Part shown: positions 20,155 to 28,952 of the stretch, piece by piece | Position numbering within the stretch: the first letter of the stretch is position 1 | Layout of the letters: every line of letters starts with the position of its first letter | Assembly: GCF_042678945.1 (NCBI RefSeq) | Contig: NZ_JBHTLM010000022.1 | Coordinates: 10,538 to 74,537, forward strand | Length of the DNA: 64,000 bases | Direction of reading: 5' to 3' | Source: Fontibacillus puldeungensis | GTDB lineage: Bacteria; Bacillota; Bacilli; Paenibacillales; Paenibacillaceae | Notes under the pieces: generated by a model | Databases searched by the model: none | The model's input: the letters and a program-made list of their open reading frames with translations, nothing else | What the model was told of the DNA's origin: nothing | Made by a program: the position numbers and the translations under genes

Positions 20155-23100
20155 TTGTTGGACGTCAACAACTTCGAGTTTATGAAAATTGGGCTTGCTT
20201 CCCCAGACAAAATTCGTTCTTGGTCCCGCGGAGAAGTGAAGAAACCAGAAACGATCAACTACCGTACATTGAAACCGGAAAAGGAAGGGCTATTCTGCGA
20301 GAAAATTTTTGGCCCGACCAAAGACTGGGAATGTCATTGCGGTAAATATAAACGCGTTCGTTACAAAGGCGTTGTCTGCGATCGCTGCGGCGTTGAAGTA
20401 ACGAGAGCCAAAGTGCGCCGTGAACGGATGGGACATATCGAACTGGCGGCGCCGGTATCCCACATTTGGTATTTTAAAGGGATTCCGAGCCGTATGGGGC
20501 TTGCACTTGATATGTCGCCGCGTTCTTTGGAAGAGATTATTTATTTTGCATCATATGTCGTGACGGATCCGGGTGAAACTCCCCTGGAGAAAAAGCAACT
20601 TCTGTCCGAAAAGGAATACCGCAGCTACCGTGAAAAATACGGCTACGGTTTCCAAGCCGGTATGGGCGCAGAAGCGGTTAAGAAGCTGTTGCAAGATCTC
20701 GACATCGATAAAGAACTTGAATTCTTGAAAGAGGAACTCCGCACGGCTCAAGGGCAACGTCGTAACCGGGCTATCAAACGCTTGGAAGTCATCGAAGCAT
20801 TCAAGAGCTCCGGTAATGAACCGGAATGGATGATTCTCGACGTGCTTCCAGTTATTCCACCGGAGCTTCGTCCGATGGTGCAACTCGATGGTGGGCGTTT
20901 TGCTACCTCCGACTTGAACGATCTTTATCGCCGTGTTATTAACCGGAACAACCGTTTGAAACGGTTGCTTGACCTTGGCGCACCAGACATTATCGTGCAA
21001 AACGAAAAACGGATGCTTCAAGAAGCTGTTGACGCTTTGATCGATAACGGTCGTCGTGGCCGTCCGGTAACCGGTCCTGGGAATCGTCCTTTGAAATCCC
21101 TCAGCCATATGCTGAAAGGTAAACAAGGCCGTTTCCGTCAAAACCTGCTCGGTAAACGGGTTGACTATTCCGGTCGTTCCGTTATCGTCGTAGGGCCTTA
21201 TTTGAAAATGTACCAATGCGGTTTGCCAAAAGAAATGGCATTGGAACTGTTCAAACCGTTCGTTATGAAAGAGCTTGTCAATAAAGGACTTGCTCATAAC
21301 ATTAAGAGTGCGAAGCGTAAAGTCGAACGCGTTAGTCCGGAAGTATGGGACGTGCTCGAAGAAGTTATTAAGGAGCATCCGGTTCTTTTGAACCGCGCAC
21401 CTACGCTTCACCGTCTCGGGATTCAGGCGTTTGAACCGATCCTCGTAGAGGGTCGCGCTATTCGTCTTCATCCGCTCGTATGTACGGCTTATAACGCCGA
21501 CTTTGACGGTGACCAAATGGCGGTTCACGTGCCGCTGTCTGCGGAAGCACAAGCAGAAGCACGCCTTCTGATGCTCGCAGCAGGTAACATTCTGAATCCG
21601 AAGGACGGCAAACCTGTCGTTACTCCTTCGCAGGATATGGTCCTCGGCTCCTACTATCTGACCATGGATAATAATGAAGCCAAAGGCGCCGGCATGATCC
21701 TGGCTTCAGTGAACGAAGCATTCTCTGCATATCAGCGTGGAACGGCTTCGCTGCATGCACGTGTAGCGATTCCTGCCAAAGCGCTCCATAAAACGAGCTT
21801 CACAGAAGCTCAACAGAACGCTATGTTGGTCACTACGGTGGGTAAAATTATCTTTAACGAGATTTTCCCGGCCAGTTTCCCGTATATTAACGAAGCGACT
21901 CGTACTAATTTGTTCAATGGCACACCTGATCATTACTTTATATATGAGAAGGGTGCTAACATTGCCGAACGAATCATGTCCGCGCCGCAAGCTAGTGGGG
22001 TAGGGAAAGAGTATCTCGGCGATATTATCGGCCGTTGTTTTGAAATCTACCATACAACGGAAACTTCGATCATATTGGATAGAATCAAACAAACCGGTTT
22101 CACTTATTCCACACGTGCCGGCGTAAGTATAGCAGTTGCGGACGTTATCGTACCGAAGGAAAAGCAAGACATCTTGCATGAATCCGACGAGAAAGTGCGC
22201 GTAGTTACGAACCAATATCGTCGTGGTCTGATTACGAACGAAGAACGTTATGACCGTGTTATCGAAATCTGGTCCAAATGTAAGGATCGAATTACCGAAG
22301 TGCTCATGAAATCGATGGACCGTTACAATTCCATTATGCTCATGGTTGACTCTAAAGCGCGCGGTAACAAATCGCAGATTACTCAGCTTGGCGGTATGCG
22401 GGGGCTGATGGCGAACCCGGCAGGGCGTATCATTGAATTGCCGATCAAATCGAACTTCCGTGAAGGCCTGACTGTCTTGGAATACTTCCTTTCGACGCAC
22501 GGTGCACGGAAAGGTTTGGCCGATACCGCGCTGCGGACAGCGGACTCCGGTTACCTGACTCGTCGTCTTGTCGACGTTGCCCAGGACGTCATCGTTCGAG
22601 AAGAAGACTGCGGTACAGATAAAGGCTTTACCGTTAGCGTTATTCAAGACGGTAAGGAAGTTATTGAGGACCTGTATGATCGGATCGAAGGCCGCTACTG
22701 CTTTGAAACTTTGAAACATCCGCAAACCGGCGAGATCATCATTCACCGGAACGACCTTATCGATTCCGATAAGGCGCATGAAATTATCAATGCGGGCATC
22801 AAAAAACTACAAATTCGTTCCGTTCTCAGCTGCCGCGCCCGTCATGGCGTGTGCAAGAAGTGCTACGGCCGCAATTTGGCTACCGGCAAACATGTTGAGA
22901 TCGGCGAAGCTGTCGGCATTATCGCCGCACAATCTATCGGTGAACCAGGGACTCAGCTCACAATGCGTACGTTCCACACCGGGGGCGTTGCGGGTGACGA
23001 TATCACTCAAGGTTTGCCGCGTATTCAAGAGTTGTTTGAAGCTCGGAATCCGAAAGGTCAAGCGACGATCAGTGAAATTGACGGCGTAATCAAGGAAATT

Positions 23101-23769
23101 CGCGAAGCGAAGGACCGCCGTGAAATTGAAGTTCAAGGTGAGGCGGAAACTAAAGTTTACTCCGTCACATACGGTTCTCGTCTGCGCGTAAGCGAGGGCG
23201 ACCAAATCGAAGCCGGTGACGAATTGACCGACGGTTCTATTGACCCTAAAGAAATTTTGCGCATCAAAGGGATTCGCGGTGTTCAAAACTATATTCTGCA
23301 GGAAGTTCAACGCGTTTACCGTAACCAAGGCGTTGAAATCAACGATAAGCACGTTGAGGTTATGATTCGTCAGATGCTTCGTAAGATCCGTATCGTTGAT
23401 GCGGGAGATACGCCGCTCCTGCCAGGCTCCTTCGTAGACTTGTACGAATACGAAACCGCCAATAAGGAAGCAATTCTAACCGGTAAAGAACCGGCTGTTG
23501 CTAAACCGGTCCTTCTCGGGATTACGAAAGCGTCTCTGGAGACTGACTCCTTCTTGTCAGCTGCTTCCTTCCAGGAAACGACACGGGTGCTTACCGACGC
23601 TGCCATTAAAGGTAAAGTTGATAAGCTGCTCGGCCTGAAAGAGAATGTTATTATCGGTAAGCTGATTCCGGCAGGTACCGGGATGGGCCGTTACCGCAAC
23701 ATTCTACTAGAAGGTCCAGAGCAAGAAGAGACAACTGCTGAGAATCTAGAGCCGGTATCTGTAGAATAG
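20155..23769 (+). CDS. rpoC: DNA-directed RNA polymerase subunit beta'
   Basis: 1204 residues. The catalytic NADFDGDQMAVH motif binds magnesium (about 447-458). The N-terminal zinc ribbon (CHCGKYKRVRYKGVVCDRCG) and the second zinc site (CRARHGVCKKCYG) are intact, as is the trigger loop/bridge region (SIGEPGTQLTMRTFHTGGVA). TTG 20155 is the start, 8 bp after AAGGAGGG and giving the MLDVNNFE opening seen in Bacillus. 45 bp after rpoB. Confidence 0.98.
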   Translation: MLDVNNFEFMKIGLASPDKIRSWSRGEVKKPETINYRTLKPEKEGLFCEKIFGPTKDWECHCGKYKRVRYKGVVCDRCGVEVTRAKVRRERMGHIELAAPVSHIWYFKGIPSRMGLALDMSPRSLEEIIYFASYVVTDPGETPLEKKQLLSEKEYRSYREKYGYGFQAGMGAEAVKKLLQDLDIDKELEFLKEELRTAQGQRRNRAIKRLEVIEAFKSSGNEPEWMILDVLPVIPPELRPMVQLDGGRFATSDLNDLYRRVINRNNRLKRLLDLGAPDIIVQNEKRMLQEAVDALIDNGRRGRPVTGPGNRPLKSLSHMLKGKQGRFRQNLLGKRVDYSGRSVIVVGPYLKMYQCGLPKEMALELFKPFVMKELVNKGLAHNIKSAKRKVERVSPEVWDVLEEVIKEHPVLLNRAPTLHRLGIQAFEPILVEGRAIRLHPLVCTAYNADFDGDQMAVHVPLSAEAQAEARLLMLAAGNILNPKDGKPVVTPSQDMVLGSYYLTMDNNEAKGAGMILASVNEAFSAYQRGTASLHARVAIPAKALHKTSFTEAQQNAMLVTTVGKIIFNEIFPASFPYINEATRTNLFNGTPDHYFIYEKGANIAERIMSAPQASGVGKEYLGDIIGRCFEIYHTTETSIILDRIKQTGFTYSTRAGVSIAVADVIVPKEKQDILHESDEKVRVVTNQYRRGLITNEERYDRVIEIWSKCKDRITEVLMKSMDRYNSIMLMVDSKARGNKSQITQLGGMRGLMANPAGRIIELPIKSNFREGLTVLEYFLSTHGARKGLADTALRTADSGYLTRRLVDVAQDVIVREEDCGTDKGFTVSVIQDGKEVIEDLYDRIEGRYCFETLKHPQTGEIIIHRNDLIDSDKAHEIINAGIKKLQIRSVLSCRARHGVCKKCYGRNLATGKHVEIGEAVGIIAAQSIGEPGTQLTMRTFHTGGVAGDDITQGLPRIQELFEARNPKGQATISEIDGVIKEIREAKDRREIEVQGEAETKVYSVTYGSRLRVSEGDQIEAGDELTDGSIDPKEILRIKGIRGVQNYILQEVQRVYRNQGVEINDKHVEVMIRQMLRKIRIVDAGDTPLLPGSFVDLYEYETANKEAILTGKEPAVAKPVLLGITKASLETDSFLSAASFQETTRVLTDAAIKGKVDKLLGLKENVIIGKLIPAGTGMGRYRNILLEGPEQEETTAENLEPVSVE

Positions 23770-23786
23770 TGAATCTCTGAAATTTG

Positions 23787-23834
23787 TCGGCGCTGACCCT
23801 AAGAACATACGTTTAAGGGGTGCGCCGGCTTTAT
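23787..23834 (+). terminator. Terminator-like stem after rpoC
   Basis: GTCGGCGC and GCGCCGGC arms, extended by CCCT/AGGGG, followed by TTTATTAA. The T-run is interrupted, so efficiency is uncertain. Confidence 0.6.
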
Positions 23835-23890
23835 TAATGACTCACGATTCGAAGATTCTAAAAATCTCTGAAATGCAGTCAATATTCTTC

Positions 23891-23920
23891 TTGACATTGC
23901 CTATATCAGAGTGCTACTAT
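23891..23920 (+). promoter_or_regulatory. Sigma-A promoter for rplGB and the str operon
   Basis: TTGACA and TACTAT with an 18-bp spacer, 48 bp before rplGB. Confidence 0.65.
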
Positions 23921-23967
23921 ATCATAGTGCGTGAGTACGGATATACCCTGTACTTTGGAGGACGTTT

Positions 23968-24222
23968 ATGATGTCTAATGATAAAGGACTGCGGGACGCA
24001 CCGGTCAAGATCGGCACCAAGCAAACCATGAGAATGGTTGAATTGGGACGGGCCGAGGAAGTTTACGTAGCTGAGAATGCAGATCCGCGTCTTACATCAA
24101 AGATTGTCGCTTTATGCAACCAACATGCCGTCAAAGTCACTTATGTGGATACGATGGTCAATCTCGGGAAAGCTTGCGGGATTGAAGTGGGAGCAGCGAT
24201 GGTTGCGATTGTAAAACCATAG
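23968..24222 (+). CDS. rplGB: L7Ae-family K-turn RNA-binding protein (YbxF)
   Basis: 84 residues of the L7Ae/L30e fold, with the RNA-contacting IGTKQTMRMVELGRAEEVYVAENADP stretch given here in part (GTKQTMRMV, residues 17-25; VYVAENADP) and the C-terminal NLGKACGIEVGAA loop. The B. subtilis homologue YbxF binds kink-turns; its cellular role is unsettled. Position between rpoC and rpsL is conserved. RBS GGAGGACG; ATG 23971 is an equal start. Confidence 0.9.
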   Translation: MMSNDKGLRDAPVKIGTKQTMRMVELGRAEEVYVAENADPRLTSKIVALCNQHAVKVTYVDTMVNLGKACGIEVGAAMVAIVKP

Positions 24223-24231
24223 TTGATTGAA

Positions 24232-24274
24232 ACGTTTTTGCTGGAAGAGCAAAACTCTTCTGCAAAAACTTTTC
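24232..24274 (+). terminator. Hairpin/attenuator between rplGB and rpsL
   Basis: GTTTTTGCTGGAAGAG and CTCTTCTGCAAAAACT pair with one mismatch around a CAAAA loop, then a T-rich run. It could be a partial terminator. The rest of the rpsL leader to 24364 has no further clear element. Confidence 0.65.
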
Positions 24275-24364
24275 CTTTGTTCTTTTATGAACCGCCTGGG
24301 TCTGTGGGCTTAATCGCAAGGTTTGTAAAGAAACATGAATTCTGAGGAAGGGGGTGGCAACAAC

Positions 24365-24787
24365 ATGCCAACTATTAACCAGTTAGTACGCAAAGGACGC
24401 CAAGATAAGGTGTACAAATCTAAATCGCCAGCGCTGCAAAGAGGTTTTAACGCTCTGAAACGTGAGGCTACTGATTTGAGCTCTCCGCAAAAACGCGGCG
24501 TTTGCACTCGTGTAGGTACAATGACTCCTAAGAAACCTAACTCCGCACTTCGTAAATATGCCCGTGTTCGTTTGACGAACCGCGTAGAGGTGACAGCTTA
24601 CATTCCAGGGATCGGACATAACCTGCAAGAGCACAGCGTTGTGTTGATTCGTGGAGGCCGGGTCAAAGACCTTCCAGGGGTACGTTATCACATCGTACGT
24701 GGAGCTTTGGATACTGCAGGCGTTAACAATCGGATGCAAAGCCGTTCTAAATACGGTGCAAAACGTCCGAAAGCTAAAAAATCGTAA
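24365..24787 (+). CDS. rpsL: 30S ribosomal protein S12
   Basis: 140 residues; decoding-centre protein. The TPKKPNSALRKYARVRL block and the PGVRYHIVRGALD block hold the lysines whose change gives streptomycin resistance; both are wild type. ATG 24365 follows GAAGGGGGTG; the upstream ATG at 24335 lacks a binding site. First gene of the str operon. Confidence 0.97.
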   Translation: MPTINQLVRKGRQDKVYKSKSPALQRGFNALKREATDLSSPQKRGVCTRVGTMTPKKPNSALRKYARVRLTNRVEVTAYIPGIGHNLQEHSVVLIRGGRVKDLPGVRYHIVRGALDTAGVNNRMQSRSKYGAKRPKAKKS

Positions 24788-24855
24788 GATTACATCAAGA
24801 GACTTTTTTCAGAACCTTAAGATAGGTTTGAAATATTGCTGAAAGGGGGATAACT

Positions 24856-25326
24856 ATGCCACGCAAAGGTCCAGTTACTAAAAGAGACGTATTGCCGGAT
24901 CCAGTGTATAACAGCAAACTTGTTACTCGCTTGATCAACCGCATCATGCTTGACGGTAAACGTGGAGTTGCTCAAAGCATCCTTTACAATGCGTTCAACA
25001 TCATTCAAGAGCGTACGGGTAATGACCCAATGGAAGTGTTTGAAGCAGCAATCAAGAACATCATGCCTGTACTGGAAGTTAAAGCTCGCCGTGTAGGTGG
25101 TGCTAACTACCAAGTGCCGATCGAAGTAAAACCAGAGAGACGTACATCCCTAGGATTACGTTGGCTCGTAAACTACTCCCGCAACCGCGGTGAGAAAACG
25201 ATGGAAGAGCGTTTGGCTGCTGAAATCATCGATGCATCCAATAACACAGGCGCTTCCGTTAAGAAACGCGAAGATACGCACAAAATGGCTGAAGCGAACA
25301 AAGCGTTCGCACACTACCGTTGGTAG
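24856..25326 (+). CDS. rpsG: 30S ribosomal protein S7
   Basis: 156 residues; nucleates the 30S head and lines the E site. Opens with MPRKGPVTKRDVLPDP and includes the family block GGANYQVPIEVKPERR (about 79-94). RBS GAAAGGGGG. Lies between rpsL and fusA as in other Bacillales. Confidence 0.97.
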   Translation: MPRKGPVTKRDVLPDPVYNSKLVTRLINRIMLDGKRGVAQSILYNAFNIIQERTGNDPMEVFEAAIKNIMPVLEVKARRVGGANYQVPIEVKPERRTSLGLRWLVNYSRNRGEKTMEERLAAEIIDASNNTGASVKKREDTHKMAEANKAFAHYRW

Positions 25327-25374
25327 GATTTTCGCTCACAACCTAAAACTTTTATTTTGAAGGGAGACAGATTC

Positions 25375-27459
25375 ATGGCAAGAGAGTTCTCCTTGAAAAA
25401 TACACGTAACATCGGGATCATGGCGCATATTGACGCCGGTAAGACAACCACGACGGAACGGATCTTGTTCTATACAGGCCGTACGCACAAAATCGGTGAA
25501 GTTCACGAGGGTGCTGCGACAATGGACTGGATGGAGCAGGAACAAGAGCGCGGAATCACGATTACGTCCGCTGCGACAACCGCTCAATGGAAAGGTCACC
25601 GCGTTAATATCATCGATACCCCGGGACACGTCGACTTCACCGTTGAAGTCGAACGTTCCCTTCGTGTATTGGACGGGGCTGTAGGCGTATTCAGTGCGAA
25701 AGAAGGCGTTGAGCCTCAGTCCGAAACCGTTTGGAGACAAGCTGACCGCTATGGTGTTCCTCGGATCGCCTATGTCAACAAAATGGATATTATTGGTGCC
25801 GACTTCCTGAACGTTGTAAAAGACATGCGCGATCGTCTGCAAGCGAACGCAGTTGCGATTCAACTGCCAATCGGTGCAGAAAATGACTTTGTCGGGATTA
25901 TCGACATCGTCGGTCAAAAAGCGTATATGTACAAAGACGATTTGGGTCAAGAAATTGATGAAGTGGAAATTCCAGCTGAATACGCTGCTAAAGTTGAAGA
26001 ACTTCGCGCGGAATTGGTTGAGAAGGTCGCTGAGCTTGATGAAGAATTGACGATGAAATACCTCGAAGGCGAGGAAATCACCGTTGAAGAACTGAAAGAT
26101 GCACTTCGTAAAGGCGTTTGTGAAGTAAAAATCTTCCCAGTTATCTGTGGTTCTTCTTATCGTAACAAAGGGGTTCAGCTCATGCTGGACGCTGTTATCG
26201 ATTACTTGCCAGCTCCGATTGACGTACCGAGCATCCAAGGTCACTTGGAAGACGGTTCGGAAGTTGAACGCCACTCTTCGGACGAAGAGCCGTTCTCGGC
26301 GCTTGCATTTAAAATCATGACTGACCCTTATGTTGGTAAACTTACGTTCTTCCGCGTGTACTCCGGTGTATTGCAATCCGGCTCTTACGTGCTGAATGCA
26401 ACGAAAGGCAAACGTGAACGGATCGGTCGTATCCTGCAAATGCACGCCAACCACCGCCAAGAAATCAGCGAAGTGTATGCTGGTGACATTGCATCGGCTG
26501 TTGGTTTGAAAGATACAGGTACGGGTGATACACTGTGTGATGAGAAGGCTCCGGTTATTCTGGAATCCATGAACTTCCCTGATCCGGTTATCGAAATTGC
26601 CGTAGAACCTAAGACAAAAGCCGACCAGGATAAAATGGGCGTTGCTCTTGGTAAACTGACAGAGGAAGACCCTACACTTCGTGCTCATACGAACGAAGAA
26701 ACTGGTCAAACAATCCTTGCTGGTATGGGTGAGCTTCACCTGGATATCATCATCGATCGGATGCGCCGTGAATTCAAAGTTGAGACTAATGTAGGTAAAC
26801 CTCAAGTTGCTTATCGTGAAACGTTCAAAGTGCCTGCACGCGTCGAAGGTAAATTCGTTCGTCAGTCTGGTGGTCGTGGTCAATACGGTCACGTATGGGT
26901 TGAATTCGAACCTCTCGAACCGGGTACTGGTAACCAATTCGAAAGCAAAATCGTCGGTGGTTCCGTTCCTAGAGAATATATTGGACCTGCTCAACAAGGT
27001 ATCGAGGAATCAATGCAGAACGGTGTTCTTGCTGGCTTCCCGGTTGTTGACGTCAAAGCAACAATCGTTGACGGTTCCTACCATGATGTCGATTCCAGTG
27101 AAATGGCGTTTAAGATTGCGGGTTCCATGGCACTTAAAGCAGCCAAGGAGAAATGTAGTCCAGTTCTCCTCGAGCCGATTATGAAGGTTGAAGTTACGGT
27201 ACCTGAAGAGTACATGGGTGATGTTATGGGTATGCTGAATTCCCGTCGCGGACGCATCGAGGGTATGGACTCTCGTGCTGGCGCACAAATCATCCGTGCT
27301 AAGGTACCTCTTTCCGAAATGTTCGGGTACTCTACAACGCTTCGTTCCGGTACGCAAGGACGCGGTGTCTTCTCGATGGAACTTTCTCATTACGAAGAAG
27401 TTCCGAAGACTATCGCCGAAGAAATCGTTTCCAAGCACAAAGGCGGAAGCGGAGAATAA
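25375..27459 (+). CDS. fusA: Elongation factor G
   Basis: 694 residues; GTPase that drives translocation and, with RRF, ribosome recycling. G1 AHIDAGKTTTTERILFYTG (about 16-34), G3 DTPGHVDFTVEVERSLR, and G4 NKMD are intact, and domain IV to V (GQYGHVWVEFEPLEPG) is complete. ATG 25375 follows AAGGGAGACAG. The gene is heavily codon-biased, which explains the long open frames on its opposite strand. Confidence 0.98.
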   Translation: MAREFSLKNTRNIGIMAHIDAGKTTTTERILFYTGRTHKIGEVHEGAATMDWMEQEQERGITITSAATTAQWKGHRVNIIDTPGHVDFTVEVERSLRVLDGAVGVFSAKEGVEPQSETVWRQADRYGVPRIAYVNKMDIIGADFLNVVKDMRDRLQANAVAIQLPIGAENDFVGIIDIVGQKAYMYKDDLGQEIDEVEIPAEYAAKVEELRAELVEKVAELDEELTMKYLEGEEITVEELKDALRKGVCEVKIFPVICGSSYRNKGVQLMLDAVIDYLPAPIDVPSIQGHLEDGSEVERHSSDEEPFSALAFKIMTDPYVGKLTFFRVYSGVLQSGSYVLNATKGKRERIGRILQMHANHRQEISEVYAGDIASAVGLKDTGTGDTLCDEKAPVILESMNFPDPVIEIAVEPKTKADQDKMGVALGKLTEEDPTLRAHTNEETGQTILAGMGELHLDIIIDRMRREFKVETNVGKPQVAYRETFKVPARVEGKFVRQSGGRGQYGHVWVEFEPLEPGTGNQFESKIVGGSVPREYIGPAQQGIEESMQNGVLAGFPVVDVKATIVDGSYHDVDSSEMAFKIAGSMALKAAKEKCSPVLLEPIMKVEVTVPEEYMGDVMGMLNSRRGRIEGMDSRAGAQIIRAKVPLSEMFGYSTTLRSGTQGRGVFSMELSHYEEVPKTIAEEIVSKHKGGSGE

Positions 27460-27542
27460 TTTCATGTACTTACTGATCGGAAGATTCATTCTTCCGGTCG
27501 GTCAAACATAACAATTCATATTTTAAGGAGGAACTGTTTAAA

Positions 27543-28733
27543 ATGGCAAAGGCTAAATACGAACGTACAAAACCGCATGTTAACATCGGTACAATTGGTC
27601 ACGTCGACCATGGTAAAACAACTCTGACTGCAGCCATCACGACTGTATTGTCTAAAAAATATGGCGGTGCTGCTGTAGCATTCGACCAAATTGACAAAGC
27701 TCCAGAAGAACGCGAACGCGGTATCACAATTTCGACGGCACACGTTGAATACGAAACTCCTAACCGCCACTACGCACACGTTGACTGCCCAGGGCACGCC
27801 GACTATGTTAAAAACATGATCACCGGCGCAGCTCAAATGGACGGCGCTATCCTGGTTGTATCCGCAGCTGACGGCCCAATGCCGCAAACTCGCGAACACA
27901 TCCTGTTGTCCCGTAACGTAGGCGTTCCTTACATCGTTGTATTCTTGAACAAATGCGACATGGTTGAAGACGAAGAACTCTTGGAATTGGTTGAAATGGA
28001 AGTTCGCGACCTGCTCAACGAATATGAATTCCCAGGCGACGACACTCCAATCGTCCGCGGTTCTGCTCGTGAAGCTCTTCAAAACCCTGACGGCCCTTGG
28101 GCTGAAAAAATCGTTGAAATGTTCGAAGTTATCGACGAATACATTCCGCTTCCAGAACGTCCTATCGACAAACCATTCTTGATGCCAGTCGAAGACGTAT
28201 TCTCCATCACTGGTCGTGGTACTGTTGCAACTGGCCGTGTAGAACGTGGTACAGTTAAAGTCGGCGACGAAGTTGAAATCGTGGGTATCCACGAAGACAC
28301 TAAGAAATCCGTTGTTACCGGCGTTGAAATGTTCCGTAAATTGCTCGATTCCGCACAAGCGGGCGACAACATCGGCGCATTGCTCCGCGGTGTTGACCGT
28401 AAAGAAATCGAACGTGGTCAAGTATTGTCTAAACCAGCTACCGTTCATCCGCATACTAACTTTACCGCTCAAGTATACGTATTGACGAAAGAAGAAGGTG
28501 GACGTCATAAACCTTTCTTCACTGGCTACCGTCCACAATTCTATTTCCGTACAACTGACGTAACTGGTGTTATCCACCTGCCAGAAGGTACTGAAATGGT
28601 TATGCCTGGCGACAACATCGAAGTAACTGTTGACCTGATCGCTCCGATCGCTATCGAAGAAGGAACTCGTTTCTCTATTCGTGAAGGCGGCCGTACAGTT
28701 GGATCCGGCGCTGTTGTTAAGATCAACAAATAA
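27543..28733 (+). CDS. tuf: Elongation factor Tu
   Basis: 396 residues; carries aminoacyl-tRNA to the ribosome. G1 GHVDHGKTTLTAAIT, G3 DCPGHADYVKNMITGAAQMDG (one residue group per motif) and G4 NKCD are intact. RBS AAGGAGG. Last gene of the str operon; a strong terminator follows and separates it from the carbohydrate island, instead of rpsJ following directly. Confidence 0.98.
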   Translation: MAKAKYERTKPHVNIGTIGHVDHGKTTLTAAITTVLSKKYGGAAVAFDQIDKAPEERERGITISTAHVEYETPNRHYAHVDCPGHADYVKNMITGAAQMDGAILVVSAADGPMPQTREHILLSRNVGVPYIVVFLNKCDMVEDEELLELVEMEVRDLLNEYEFPGDDTPIVRGSAREALQNPDGPWAEKIVEMFEVIDEYIPLPERPIDKPFLMPVEDVFSITGRGTVATGRVERGTVKVGDEVEIVGIHEDTKKSVVTGVEMFRKLLDSAQAGDNIGALLRGVDRKEIERGQVLSKPATVHPHTNFTAQVYVLTKEEGGRHKPFFTGYRPQFYFRTTDVTGVIHLPEGTEMVMPGDNIEVTVDLIAPIAIEEGTRFSIREGGRTVGSGAVVKINK

Positions 28734-28753
28734 TTTGGCTTAACCGCCAATAG

Positions 28754-28796
28754 AAAGAGCTGTTCCCTGTTTCGTACGGGGACAGCTCTTTTTTTG
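28754..28796 (+). terminator. Terminator after tuf
   Basis: AAAGAGCTGTTCCC and GGGGACAGCTCTTT pair nearly perfectly and end in a run of T. This marks the left edge of the inserted region. Confidence 0.93.
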
Positions 28797-28911
28797 TTTG
28801 AATGGAAGAAAATAATCTTCAAAACAGAAACGGAATATGGATAAAAACACCGTAATACGCTATATTGATAGTCAGATGAGCAGAAAAAGAATAATGGTTT
28901 ATGAGATATGT

Positions 28912-28925
28912 TGAAAGCGCTTAAA
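28912..28925 (+). promoter_or_regulatory. Catabolite-responsive element (cre) for CcpA
   Basis: TGAAAGCGCTTAAA fits the cre consensus (TGWAANCGNTNWCA) except near the end. It lies 27 bp before the regulator start and downstream of the likely transcription start (TATATT at 28861-28866), a position that suits a roadblock. Implies glucose repression of the island. Confidence 0.65.
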
Positions 28926-28952
28926 ATTGATTAAGTGAATGGGGGCATGCCG

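Noticed and set aside
25336..26997. 553-codon open frame on the minus strand inside fusA
   Set aside because: It is an antisense shadow caused by strong codon bias; no binding site, and the product is low-complexity Phe/Arg/Asn-rich with no family likeness.
27516..28577. 353-codon minus-strand frame opposite tuf
   Set aside because: Same reason: mirror of a biased essential gene.
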